Virus record (IMG/VR): IMGVR_UViG_3300042540_001399
Location: 1-64,000 of that record
Reading direction: 5' to 3' (one strand)
Length of the DNA: 64,000 bases
Source: a virus
Shown here: positions 1 through 9,404 of the stretch, piece by piece
How the letters are laid out: each line of letters opens with the position of its first letter
How positions within the stretch are numbered: the first letter of the stretch is position 1
The notes under the pieces: model-generated
The model's database searches: none
What the model was told of the DNA's origin: nothing
What the model saw: only the letters and a program-made list of their open reading frames with translations
Program-made: the position numbers and the translations under genes

Positions 1-3000
1 TCAGGAACTAACGGTACTGATGGAACTTCAGGTACTAATGGAACTTCAGGTACTAATGGAACAGATGGTACTAGCGGAACAAACGGAACAGATGGTACAA
101 GCGGTACGAATGGAACTTCAGGAACAAATGGTACAGATGGAACTTCAGGAACAAATGGTACAGATGGAACTTCAGGAACAAACGGAACTTCAGGAACAAA
201 TGGTACATCAGGAACAAATGGTACTAGCGGCACAAACGGAAGTTCAGGAACAAACGGAACAAACGGAAGTTCAGGAACAAACGGAACTTCAGGAACAAAT
301 GGAACAAACGGAAGCTCAGGAACAAATGGTACTAATGGGTCAAGTGGAACAAACGGTACAAGCGGCACAGGTGGAACTTCGGGGACAAATGGGACTAGCG
401 GGACTAACGGTACAGACGGGACTAGCGGTTTATCGGGTGTAAACGGAACATCAGGTACTAATGGTACAGACGGTTCGAGCGGAACTAATGGGACTGATGG
501 GTCAAGTGGAACTAATGGGACTAGTGGAACATCAGGTACTAACGGAACTTCAGGAACGAATGGAACTTCAGGAAGTAATGGTACTGATGGTACAAGTGGT
601 ACTGATGGTACTGATGGATCTTCAGGAACAAATGGTACAAGCGGTACGAATGGAACAGATGGGACAAGCGGAACTAATGGTACGGACGGGTCAAGTGGAA
701 CTAATGGTACGGACGGTACTAATGGAACAGATGGAACCTCAGGAACTAATGGTACTGATGGAACAAGTGGTACTGATGGTACTGATGGATCTTCAGGAAC
801 AGATGGGACAAGCGGAACTAATGGTACTGACGGCACTTCAGGTACAAACGGAACAGATGGGACAAGTGGAACTAATGGTACGGACGGTACATCAGGTACA
901 AACGGTACAGATGGAACTTCAGGTACTGACGGAACTAGCGGTACGAATGGAACGGATGGTACAAGCGGAACAGATGGTACAAGCGGTACGAATGGTACTG
1001 ACGGAACTAGCGGAACAAATGGTACGGACGGAACTAGCGGAACAAATGGTACGGACGGCACTTCAGGGACTAACGGTACTGATGGCACAAATGGAACAGA
1101 TGGATCTTCAGGTACAAATGGTACTGACGGAACAAGTGGTACTAATGGAACTGATGGATCTTCAGGAACAGATGGTACTAGTGGTTTATCTGGTGTAAAT
1201 GGTACATCAGGAACTAACGGGACATCAGGTACAAACGGTACTGATGGAACTTCAGGAACTAATGGTACTAGCGGCACAAATGGGACTGATGGTACTTCAG
1301 GAACTAATGGTACGGACGGTACAAGTGGAACAGATGGAACTTCAGGAACGGATGGGTCAAGTGGTACAGATGGAACAAGTGGGTCTTCAGGAACAAATGG
1401 AACGGACGGAACTTCAGGAACAAATGGAACTAACGGAACAGATGGTACTAGCGGAACAAATGGAACAGATGGTACTAGCGGAACAAATGGTACAGATGGT
1501 ACTAGCGGAACTAACGGAAGTGACGGAACTTCAGGAACTAATGGTACTAACGGCTCAAGTGGAACTGATGGTACAAATGGTTCTTCAGGTACAAATGGAA
1601 CGGATGGTTCTAGCGGTACAGATGGTTCAAGTGGTACTAATGGTACTGACGGTAGTAGCGGAACTGATGGAACTTCAGGTACCGATGGTACGAATGGATC
1701 AAGCGGAACAGATGGAACTAGTGGAACAGACGGAACAAATGGTTCAAGTGGTACTAATGGGACTTCAGGTACAGATGGGACTAATGGGACAGACGGAACC
1801 TCAGGAACTGACGGAACAAATGGTTCAAGCGGAACAGACGGGACTAGCGGTACTAATGGTACTAATGGTAGTTCAGGTACAGATGGTACTAGCGGAACAA
1901 ACGGTACTGATGGGACTTCAGGTACAGATGGTACTAATGGAACTTCAGGTACAGATGGTACTAGCGGTACTGACGGAACTAACGGGACAGATGGAACTAG
2001 CGGAACTAACGGAACAGATGGTACTAGCGGGACAGATGGAACTTCAGGTACGAATGGTACAGATGGAACTAGTGGAACAGATGGTACAAACGGAACTAGT
2101 GGAACAGATGGAACAAACGGAACTAGTGGAACAGATGGAACAAGTGGAACTAATGGTACTAATGGAACCTCAGGAACTAATGGTACGGATGGTACAAGCG
2201 GGACTAATGGGACTAACGGAACGGATGGAACTAGCGGTACCAATGGTACAAATGGTAGTTCAGGCACTAACGGAACTTCAGGAACAAATGGAACAGATGG
2301 TACTAGTGGAACTAATGGTACGGATGGAACTAGCGGTACTAACGGAACAAATGGTTCGAGTGGAACAAATGGTACAGATGGTACTAGCGGGACAGATGGT
2401 ACTAGCGGAACTGATGGAACAAATGGTTCTTCAGGTACTAATGGTACTAACGGATCAAGCGGAACTGATGGAACAAGTGGAACTAATGGTACAGATGGAA
2501 CTTCAGGTACAAATGGTACAGACGGGTCTTCAGGAACAAACGGAACTAATGGTACTAGTGGAACTAATGGTACAGACGGAACTAGCGGAACAGATGGTAC
2601 TTCAGGGACTAATGGTACTGATGGGTCAAGTGGAACTAACGGAACTTCGGGTACAAATGGAACAGATGGAACTTCAGGAACAAATGGAACAAGTGGGACA
2701 GATGGTACTAATGGTACTGACGGTAGTAGCGGAACTAATGGAACTGACGGAACATCAGGCACCAACGGTACAGATGGTTCAAGTGGTACTGATGGGACAA
2801 GTGGTTTGTCTGGTGTAAATGGAACATCAGGGACAAATGGAACTAACGGTACTAATGGGACTTCGGGAACTAACGGTACAGATGGTTCAAGTGGTACTAA
2901 TGGTACGGACGGTACTAGCGGAACTAATGGAACAGATGGAACGAGCGGAACTGATGGTACAAATGGAACGAGCGGAACTAATGGTACAAATGGAACGGAT

Positions 3001-6000
3001 GGTACTAGCGGCACAAATGGAACAGACGGAACGAGCGGAACTGATGGTACAAATGGATCAAGTGGTACAAACGGAACAGATGGTTCAAGTGGTACTAATG
3101 GTACGGACGGAACTTCAGGTACAAATGGGACTGATGGTACAAGTGGTACTAACGGAACAAATGGTACGGATGGTACTAGTGGAACTGATGGTACTTCAGG
3201 AACTAACGGAACAAACGGTTCAAGTGGTACAGATGGTACTAGCGGTTCAAATGGAACTAACGGTACTAATGGTACAAGTGGAACAAATGGTACCAACGGA
3301 ACTAGCGGAACAAATGGTACCAATGGTTCTTCAGGTACTAATGGAACTAATGGTACTTCAGGAACTAACGGTACAAATGGGACTTCAGGCACTAACGGAA
3401 CAAACGGATCATCAGGCACAAACGGTACTAATGGAACTTCAGGAACTGACGGTACGTCGGGAACTAATGGTTCAAGTGGTACCAACGGTACTAGCGGAAC
3501 TAATGGGACATCAGGTACGAATGGTACGAATGGTACTAGCGGAACTAATGGAACGTCAGGTACCAACGGAACATCAGGAACTAATGGTACGAATGGCACT
3601 AGCGGTACGAACGGAACTAATGGAACTTCAGGAACCAATGGTACGAATGGAACTAACGGTACAAATGGGACTTCGGGAACTAATGGTACAAATGGAACTT
3701 CAGGGACTAACGGTACCAATGGGACTTCAGGAACAAATGGAACCAACGGTACAAGCGGAACTGATGGAACTTCGGGTACAAATGGTACAAACGGTACTTC
3801 AGGTACTAATGGAACATCGGGAACAAACGGAACTTCCGGTACGAATGGAACAAATGGCTCAAGCGGCACTAATGGAACATCAGGTACAAACGGAACGGAC
3901 GGAACTTCAGGAACAAATGGAACTAGCGGAACCAATGGAACTTCGGGCACTAATGGAACAAATGGATCAAGTGGTACGAATGGAACTTCAGGAACGAATG
4001 GTACCAATGGAACATCAGGTACTAATGGGACTTCTGGTACAAACGGAACAAATGGTTCAAGTGGGACTAACGGTACATCAGGTACGAATGGAACTTCTGG
4101 CACTAATGGTACGAATGGGTCTAGCGGAACAAATGGAACTTCAGGTACAAACGGAACGAATGGTACAAACGGAACATCAGGTACGAACGGAACTAGTGGA
4201 ACAAACGGGACTAATGGTACTAGCGGAACAAATGGTACAAACGGAACATCAGGAACCAATGGAACCAATGGTACAAACGGAACTTCAGGTACAAATGGAA
4301 CCAATGGAACATCGGGCACTAACGGTACTTCAGGTACTAACGGTACGAATGGAACATCAGGTACTAACGGAACTAATGGTACTTCAGGTACGAATGGCAC
4401 AAGCGGAACCAATGGTACAAACGGAACAAATGGAACTTCGGGCACAAATGGATCAAGTGGTACGAATGGAACTTCAGGAACTAATGGTACTAACGGTACA
4501 AGTGGAACCAATGGTACAAACGGAACATCAGGTACGAATGGAACTTCAGGTACCAACGGAACAAATGGAACATCAGGAACGAATGGTACTTCGGGAACTA
4601 ACGGGACAAATGGTACGTCGGGCACAAATGGTACCGATGGGACTTCAGGTACAAATGGAACCAATGGTACTAGCGGGACTAATGGAACAAACGGGACTAG
4701 CGGGACCAATGGAACAAACGGGACTTCAGGTACGAACGGAACCAATGGATCAAGTGGGACAAACGGAACATCAGGTACTAACGGTACCAACGGAACATCA
4801 GGAACTAACGGGACAAATGGAACGTCAGGTACTAATGGGACATCTGGCACTAATGGTACTTCAGGAACCAACGGGACTAGTGGTACGAACGGAACAAATG
4901 GTTCAAGTGGAACTAATGGAACATCAGGCACCAACGGGACTTCAGGTACTAATGGTACTAACGGAACTTCGGGAACTAATGGGACTAGCGGTACTAACGG
5001 AACTAATGGAACTTCAGGTACAAATGGAACTTCGGGTACTAATGGGACAAGTGGTACAAATGGAACTAATGGTACATCAGGAACCAATGGCACTTCGGGA
5101 ACTAACGGTACATCAGGTACGAATGGAACAAATGGTAGTAGCGGAACAAACGGAACATCAGGAACTAACGGTACTAATGGGTCTTCGGGAACAAATGGTA
5201 CGAGTGGAACTAATGGTACTAGCGGAACTAATGGTACAAATGGTACGAGTGGAACTAATGGAACATCAGGGACTAATGGAACCAACGGAACCAATGGATC
5301 AAGTGGGACAAACGGAACATCAGGTACTAACGGTACCAACGGAACATCAGGAACTAACGGGACAAATGGAACGTCAGGTACTAATGGAACTAGCGGCACA
5401 AATGGAACTAGCGGCACAAATGGAACAAACGGTTCAAGTGGTACTAACGGGACAAATGGAACCTCAGGTACTAACGGCACAAACGGCACATCAGGAACCA
5501 ACGGTACTAGCGGCACAAATGGAACAAACGGAACTAGTGGAACAAACGGAACTTCAGGTACTAATGGTACAAATGGAACTAGCGGTACTAACGGAACTTC
5601 AGGTACTAATGGAACATCAGGTACTAACGGAACAAACGGAACTTCAGGTACGAATGGAACTTCGGGTACTAATGGAACAAATGGTTCAAGTGGAACTAAC
5701 GGTACTAGCGGAACGAATGGAACTAGTGGTACTAACGGTACAAATGGTACTAGTGGAACAAATGGGACATCAGGAACTAATGGTACGAACGGCACATCAG
5801 GTACCAATGGTACAAATGGAACATCAGGTACAAACGGAACTAGCGGTACGAATGGAACCAATGGAACTAATGGTACAAATGGGACTTCAGGAACTAACGG
5901 TACTAATGGTACGTCGGGTACAAATGGAACAAATGGAACTTCAGGTACCAACGGAACCAATGGATCAAGTGGTACAAACGGAACGTCAGGCACAAATGGT

Positions 6001-9000
6001 ACGAACGGTACAAATGGAACTTCAGGAACCAATGGAACTTCGGGCACAAACGGAACTAGTGGAACAAACGGAACTTCAGGTACAAATGGAACGAATGGAA
6101 CCTCAGGAACAAATGGTACTAACGGCACATCAGGAACAAACGGTACATCAGGTACAAATGGAACTAATGGCACATCAGGGACAAATGGTACTAACGGAAC
6201 TAGTGGAACAAACGGCACAAATGGTTCAAGTGGAACCAACGGTACTAATGGAACCTCAGGAACTAATGGTACGTCAGGAACTAATGGTACAAACGGATCA
6301 AGTGGAACAAACGGTACATCAGGAACTAACGGAACAAATGGTACATCGGGTACTAACGGCACAAACGGAACGTCAGGAACAAATGGTACTTCAGGCACTA
6401 ACGGAACCAATGGAACAAACGGAACTTCAGGTACGAATGGAACAAACGGTACTAGCGGAACTAATGGTACTTCAGGTACTAATGGAACTTCGGGAACGAA
6501 CGGAACAAATGGTACTAGCGGAACAAATGGTACTTCAGGTACAAATGGAACTAGTGGGACTAACGGTACTAATGGGACTTCAGGAACAAACGGAACTAAT
6601 GGTACATCAGGTACGAATGGAACTAGCGGAACAAACGGAACTTCAGGAACAAATGGAACCAATGGAACATCAGGGACTAATGGTACAAACGGCACTTCAG
6701 GTACTAATGGAACAAATGGAACCTCAGGGACTAATGGTACAAACGGCACTTCAGGTACTAATGGAACATCAGGAACAAATGGTACAAATGGAACTTCGGG
6801 GACAAACGGTACTTCAGGAACTAATGGTACAAACGGTACTTCGGGCACGAATGGAACCAGCGGAACAAATGGTACATCAGGAACTAACGGGACTAGCGGA
6901 ACTAATGGAACATCAGGTACAAATGGTACAAACGGATCTTCAGGGACTAACGGAACGAATGGAACCTCAGGAACTAACGGAACGAATGGAACCTCAGGAA
7001 CTAACGGAACAAATGGTACATCGGGTACGAATGGAACTAATGGTACATCGGGTACGAATGGAACAAATGGAACATCAGGTACTAATGGAACTTCAGGAAC
7101 AAACGGTACTAACGGAACTTCAGGTACAAACGGTACAAATGGGACTTCAGGTACAAACGGAACTAGCGGAACAAATGGAACAAATGGAACCTCAGGGACT
7201 AATGGAACTAGTGGGACAAACGGAACATCGGGTACAAACGGGACTAGTGGAACGAATGGTACTTCAGGGACAAATGGAACAAATGGATCAAGTGGTACAA
7301 ACGGAACATCCGGTACTAATGGAACAAACGGTACTTCAGGAACAAACGGTACTAACGGAACTTCAGGTACAAACGGTACAAATGGGACTTCAGGTACAAA
7401 CGGAACTAGCGGAACAAATGGAACAAATGGAACCTCAGGGACTAATGGAACTAGTGGTGTTAGTGGTTTAAATGGTACAAACGGAACTTCAGGAACCAAT
7501 GGGACTAATGGAACATCGGGTACTAGAGGTACTTCAGGTACTAATGGGACAAATGGTTCTTCAGGAACTAGTGGAGGTGGAGGTGGAGGCGCAATTTCTA
7601 TTTATGACGAAGGAATTTTAGTTCAATCAAGTGCCACAAGTTTAAATTTTGTCGGTGTGTGTACTACAGCATCATCAGGCACAAGCGGATCAGTCACAGT
7701 AAATATTGGTTGTGGATGTGAATACGAATATATTAATATAGCGTCAAACTCAGGTTATTTAGAATTAGACAAACCAACCGATTTTACTAAAATATGGATT
7801 GGTAATAAATTGGGTGGTTGGAATTGTTGTCCTTGGGATTATTTTGAACCAGGGGTTAATGGTAATTTGTCAAGAACAAGATATCCTTATTATGGTGTGC
7901 CATTACCAACATCTTTATATCCAGGAGATGTTGTTAGAATTTGTGGTTCAATAACACAAATAAATCAGGGTGGTAATCCATGTTTAACTTATGATGATAT
8001 AAGAGTTGGAGTGTCTTATATCAGTTGTTCTGATTCTAGTGCAATTATATTTGCAAATACATTGATACCGGCTACTGATCTTATTTTAAATGGTAATGGT
8101 ACGGCTTGTTTTAATTTAGAAGTTGGTATAGACGTTACCCTACCGGCTTGTGATACTATGTTAACAGTTAATATTTCAACAACACAAGAAAGTGAATGTG
8201 ATAGAACTTTACACTTCAGTTATACGCTTAACGCCGATAGATATTGTCCAACTTTTGATCCAACCCCAAATCTTGTAGCACAAAATTGTTGTGATCCTTT
8301 GATCAAAGAAGTAATTCCAAAAGGTACATTACAAGTCGGTGATTTTTATGCCGATAGTGAAGGAAACTGTTGGGAAATTTTACAAAAAACGGGTGATGCT
8401 CCTGACTATACAAGAATAGTTTCCGCGACTTATAATTCATGTTCGGCTTGTATAACAGCAAATCCATGTCCTCAAAATATAGTGTTTGAATCTTGTTGTG
8501 AACAGGCCCCTGAAACATTTACAGGTTCATTACCTGGTATTAATGTAGGTGATGTGTTTGTTGATACTTATGGATTCTGTTGGAGCGCAACATCATTGAC
8601 TGTATCACCAGTTTCTGGTATCGTATATGTTGACACTAATTATGGAAACGTAGATTGTTTGAATTGTTTAACAGGTAACCCATGTCCTAATGTTTTTGAA
8701 TTACAACCTTGTTGTAAGTTTTTGGGAGGTCCTTTCTTTGTAACTGCAGCATCTTTAGGATACACACCAGTTGTAGGTGAAGTATTTGTTGATACATGGG
8801 GTAATTGTTGGACAGTTTCGAAAGATCAAGCGACAGGTCAAAATGTGACCGCTCCGTGGATTGTTCATGATACAAGTTACACAAGTTGTGAGTTGTGTTT
8901 AGCTTCCAACCCATGTCAAGATGACACAATAATTTATGCCACAGTAAGAAATTGTTGTTCAGGTGACGTTGAAGTTGTTGCGGTACCTATGGTTTATTTA

Positions 9001-9372
9001 ACTGGTTTAGAAACCACGATATCTTTCAGTCAACCAGGAACACCTAATGTTTATGAGTGTTGGGAAGTTTTAGGTTGGGAATTAGTTGACACGCCAACGA
9101 TAACTTTCTATGCGTTAGGTGGGTTCTACATCGATTGTGTAAGATGTCTAATCGCGAATCCTTGTCCTGACTTTTACGAAGCAATAGATTGTTGTGGAAC
9201 TTTACCTAACGAAGTTGTTTTAAGCAATGGACCGACAGGAAGTGTTTTTGTTGATACTTTAGGACGTTGTTGGACTGTAGGTTTAGCAGTTGCCGGTCCT
9301 GCGACAATAACATCGAGTGGTAACTATTTAGATTGTACAGAATGTATAAACGTTAATCCATGTTCAGCATAA
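1..9372 (+). CDS. Giant collagen-like tail fibre / adhesin (5' partial)
   Basis: Frame 1 is open from the first base to the TAA at 9370-9372, giving at least 3,123 residues; the true start lies left of the window. An apparent TTG start at 2806 is an ordinary Leu codon inside the repeat. Residues 1 to about 2,525 are uninterrupted Gly-X-Y triplets, nearly all GTN, GTD, GTS or GSS, with no proline. A Gly run (near 7575) leads to a beta-rich head with the VYDEG/TSLNFVG-like motif common after phage fibre shafts, then a Cys-rich C-terminus of five repeats (8287-9369). Collagen-like shafts are known in phage fibres and bacterial surface proteins. The role as an extended host-contact fibre is inferred. 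The adjacent glycosyltransferase island suggests the Thr/Ser-rich shaft may be glycosylated. Assembly collapse or expansion is possible in such a repeat. Confidence 0.85.
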   Translation, partial: SGTNGTDGTSGTNGTSGTNGTDGTSGTNGTDGTSGTNGTSGTNGTDGTSGTNGTDGTSGTNGTSGTNGTSGTNGTSGTNGSSGTNGTNGSSGTNGTSGTNGTNGSSGTNGTNGSSGTNGTSGTGGTSGTNGTSGTNGTDGTSGLSGVNGTSGTNGTDGSSGTNGTDGSSGTNGTSGTSGTNGTSGTNGTSGSNGTDGTSGTDGTDGSSGTNGTSGTNGTDGTSGTNGTDGSSGTNGTDGTNGTDGTSGTNGTDGTSGTDGTDGSSGTDGTSGTNGTDGTSGTNGTDGTSGTNGTDGTSGTNGTDGTSGTDGTSGTNGTDGTSGTDGTSGTNGTDGTSGTNGTDGTSGTNGTDGTSGTNGTDGTNGTDGSSGTNGTDGTSGTNGTDGSSGTDGTSGLSGVNGTSGTNGTSGTNGTDGTSGTNGTSGTNGTDGTSGTNGTDGTSGTDGTSGTDGSSGTDGTSGSSGTNGTDGTSGTNGTNGTDGTSGTNGTDGTSGTNGTDGTSGTNGSDGTSGTNGTNGSSGTDGTNGSSGTNGTDGSSGTDGSSGTNGTDGSSGTDGTSGTDGTNGSSGTDGTSGTDGTNGSSGTNGTSGTDGTNGTDGTSGTDGTNGSSGTDGTSGTNGTNGSSGTDGTSGTNGTDGTSGTDGTNGTSGTDGTSGTDGTNGTDGTSGTNGTDGTSGTDGTSGTNGTDGTSGTDGTNGTSGTDGTNGTSGTDGTSGTNGTNGTSGTNGTDGTSGTNGTNGTDGTSGTNGTNGSSGTNGTSGTNGTDGTSGTNGTDGTSGTNGTNGSSGTNGTDGTSGTDGTSGTDGTNGSSGTNGTNGSSGTDGTSGTNGTDGTSGTNGTDGSSGTNGTNGTSGTNGTDGTSGTDGTSGTNGTDGSSGTNGTSGTNGTDGTSGTNGTSGTDGTNGTDGSSGTNGTDGTSGTNGTDGSSGTDGTSGLSGVNGTSGTNGTNGTNGTSGTNGTDGSSGTNGTDGTSGTNGTDGTSGTDGTNGTSGTNGTNGTDGTSGTNGTDGTSGTDGTNGSSGTNGTDGSSGTNGTDGTSGTNGTDGTSGTNGTNGTDGTSGTDGTSGTNGTNGSSGTDGTSGSNGTNGTNGTSGTNGTNGTSGTNGTNGSSGTNGTNGTSGTNGTNGTSGTNGTNGSSGTNGTNGTSGTDGTSGTNGSSGTNGTSGTNGTSGTNGTNGTSGTNGTSGTNGTSGTNGTNGTSGTNGTNGTSGTNGTNGTNGTNGTSGTNGTNGTSGTNGTNGTSGTNGTNGTSGTDGTSGTNGTNGTSGTNGTSGTNGTSGTNGTNGSSGTNGTSGTNGTDGTSGTNGTSGTNGTSGTNGTNGSSGTNGTSGTNGTNGTSGTNGTSGTNGTNGSSGTNGTSGTNGTSGTNGTNGSSGTNGTSGTNGTNGTNGTSGTNGTSGTNGTNGTSGTNGTNGTSGTNGTNGTNGTSGTNGTNGTSGTNGTSGTNGTNGTSGTNGTNGTSGTNGTSGTNGTNGTNGTSGTNGSSGTNGTSGTNGTNGTSGTNGTNGTSGTNGTSGTNGTNGTSGTNGTSGTNGTNGTSGTNGTDGTSGTNGTNGTSGTNGTNGTSGTNGTNGTSGTNGTNGSSGTNGTSGTNGTNGTSGTNGTNGTSGTNGTSGTNGTSGTNGTSGTNGTNGSSGTNGTSGTNGTSGTNGTNGTSGTNGTSGTNGTNGTSGTNGTSGTNGTSGTNGTNGTSGTNGTSGTNGTSGTNGTNGSSGTNGTSGTNGTNGSSGTNGTSGTNGTSGTNGTNGTSGTNGTSGTNGTNGTNGSSGTNGTSGTNGTNGTSGTNGTNGTSGTNGTSGTNGTSGTNGTNGSSGTNGTNGTSGTNGTNGTSGTNGTSGTNGTNGTSGTNGTSGTNGTNGTSGTNGTSGTNGTSGTNGTNGTSGTNGTSGTNGTNGSSGTNGTSGTNGTSGTNGTNGTSGTNGTSGTNGTNGTSGTNGTNGTSGTNGTSGTNGTNGTNGTNGTSGTNGTNGTSGTNGTNGTSGTNGTNGSSGTNGTSGTNGTNGTNGTSGTNGTSGTNGTSGTNGTSGTNGTNGTSGTNGTNGTSGTNGTSGTNGTNGTSGTNGTNGTSGTNGTNGSSGTNGTNGTSGTNGTSGTNGTNGSSGTNGTSGTNGTNGTSGTNGTNGTSGTNGTSGTNGTNGTNGTSGTNGTNGTSGTNGTSGTNGTSGTNGTNGTSGTNGTSGTNGTSGTNGTNGTSGTNGTNGTSGTNGTSGTNGTSGTNGTNGTSGTNGTNGTSGTNGTNGTSGTNGTNGTSGTNGTSGTNGTNGTSGTNGTSGTNGTNGTSGTNGTSGTNGTSGTNGTSGTNGTSGTNGTNGSSGTNGTNGTSGTNGTNGTSGTNGTNGTSGTNGTNGTSGTNGTNGTSGTNGTSGTNGTNGTSGTNGTNGTSGTNGTSGTNGTNGTSGTNGTSGTNGTSGTNGTSGTNGTSGTNGTNGSSGTNGTSGTNGTNGTSGTNGTNGTSGTNGTNGTSGTNGTSGTNGTNGTSGTNGTSGVSGLNGTNGTSGTNGTNGTSGTRGTSGTNGTNGSSGTSGGGGGGAISIYDEGILVQSSATSLNFVGVCTTASSGTSGSVTVNIGCGCEYEYINIASNSGYLELDKPTDFTKIWIGNKLGGWNCCPWDYFEPGVNGNLSRTRYPYYGVPLPTSLYPGDVVRICGSITQINQGGNPCLTYDDIRVGVSYISCSDSSAIIFANTLIPATDLILNGNGTACFNLEVGIDVTLPACDTMLTVNISTTQESECDRTLHFSYTLNADRYCPTFDPTPNLVAQNCCDPLIKEVIPKGTLQVGDFYADSEGNCWEILQKTGDAPDYTRIVSATYNSCSACITANPCPQNIVFESCCEQAPETFTGSLPGINVGDVFVDTYGFCWSATSLTVSPVSGIVYVDTNYGNVDCLNCLTGNPCPNVFELQPCCKFLGGPFFVTAASLGYTPVVGEVFVDTWGNCWTVSKDQATGQNVTAPWIVHDTSYTSCELCLASNPCQDDTIIYATVRNCCSGDVEVVAVPMVYLTGLETTISFSQPGTPNVYECWEVLGWELVDTPTITFYALGGFYIDCVRCLIANPCPDFYEAIDCCGTLPNEVVLSNGPTGSVFVDTLGRCWTVGLAVAGPATITSSGNYLDCTECINVNPCSA
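4735..5387 (+). repeat. Exact 104-bp direct repeat pair inside the fibre gene
   Basis: The 104 bases at 4735-4838 recur identically at 5284-5387, offset 549 bp (61 triplets), read by eye. Elsewhere the codons are scrambled, so an exact run of this length points to a recent segmental duplication that kept the reading frame. Confidence 0.8.
7090..7457 (+). repeat. Exact 125-bp direct repeat pair inside the fibre gene
   Basis: The 125 bases at 7090-7214 recur identically at 7333-7457, offset 243 bp (27 triplets). A shorter tandem copy with a 54-bp period occurs near 6670-6770. These are in-frame and would let the shaft lengthen or shorten by recombination. Confidence 0.85.
8287..9369 (+). repeat. 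Five tandem Cys-rich protein repeats at the fibre C-terminus
   Basis: Five units begin with a Cys-Cys pair at 8287, 8494, 8710, 8953 and 9190, so units are about 60-81 residues long. Most share the plan CC, then G-x-V-F-V-D-T-x-G-x-C-W, then C-x-x-C-x-x-x-N-P-C, with six cysteines per unit; the fourth unit has a degenerate middle motif. I do not recognise a named family. The units could be disulfide- or metal-stabilised receptor-binding or tip domains. Confidence 0.85.
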
Positions 9373-9374
9373 AA

Positions 9375-9399
9375 AAACCCCACTTTAAAGGTGGGGTTT
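9375..9399. terminator. Bidirectional intrinsic terminator
   Basis: The arms AAACCCCAC and GTGGGGTTT form a 9-bp stem around a 7-base loop between two converging genes. There is an A-run on the left and a T-rich stretch on the right, so it can act on both strands. It starts 3 bases after the fibre stop codon. Confidence 0.85.
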
Positions 9400-9404
9400 A
9401 AGTT

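Larger units (their letters stand above)
1..7590 (+). repeat. Collagen-like Gly-X-Y repeat region (9-nt period)
   Basis: About 840 consecutive Gly-X-Y triplets are encoded. X is almost always Thr (sometimes Ser) and Y is Asn, Asp or Ser. The protein repeat is near-perfect, but codons are shuffled among all Thr and Gly synonyms, so DNA-level identity is usually limited to short runs. Asp in Y is common up to about 3240 and rare after it. Units of the GLSGVNG type break the pattern near 427, 1183 and 2803, and a GVSGLNG unit occurs near 7456. Most Asn residues sit in N-G-T or N-G-S contexts. Confidence 0.95.

Noticed and set aside
2806-2808. TTG as the start of the fibre gene
   Set aside because: It is the Leu of a GLSGVNG unit. 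The same frame is open and repeat-coding back to base 1.
20-7471. Long M/E/L/Q/V-rich open frames in frame 2 of the collagen region
   Set aside because: They are shifted readings of the 9-nt Gly-X-Y repeat. The collagen frame is open throughout and continues into the fibre head.
1-7590. CRISPR array or satellite DNA
   Set aside because: The 9-nt period, codon-level variation and intact reading frame show protein repeats, not direct repeats with spacers.
8303-8929. Minus-strand ORFs within the fibre C-terminus
   Set aside because: They are shadows of the Cys-rich repeats, with no motifs and no leader.
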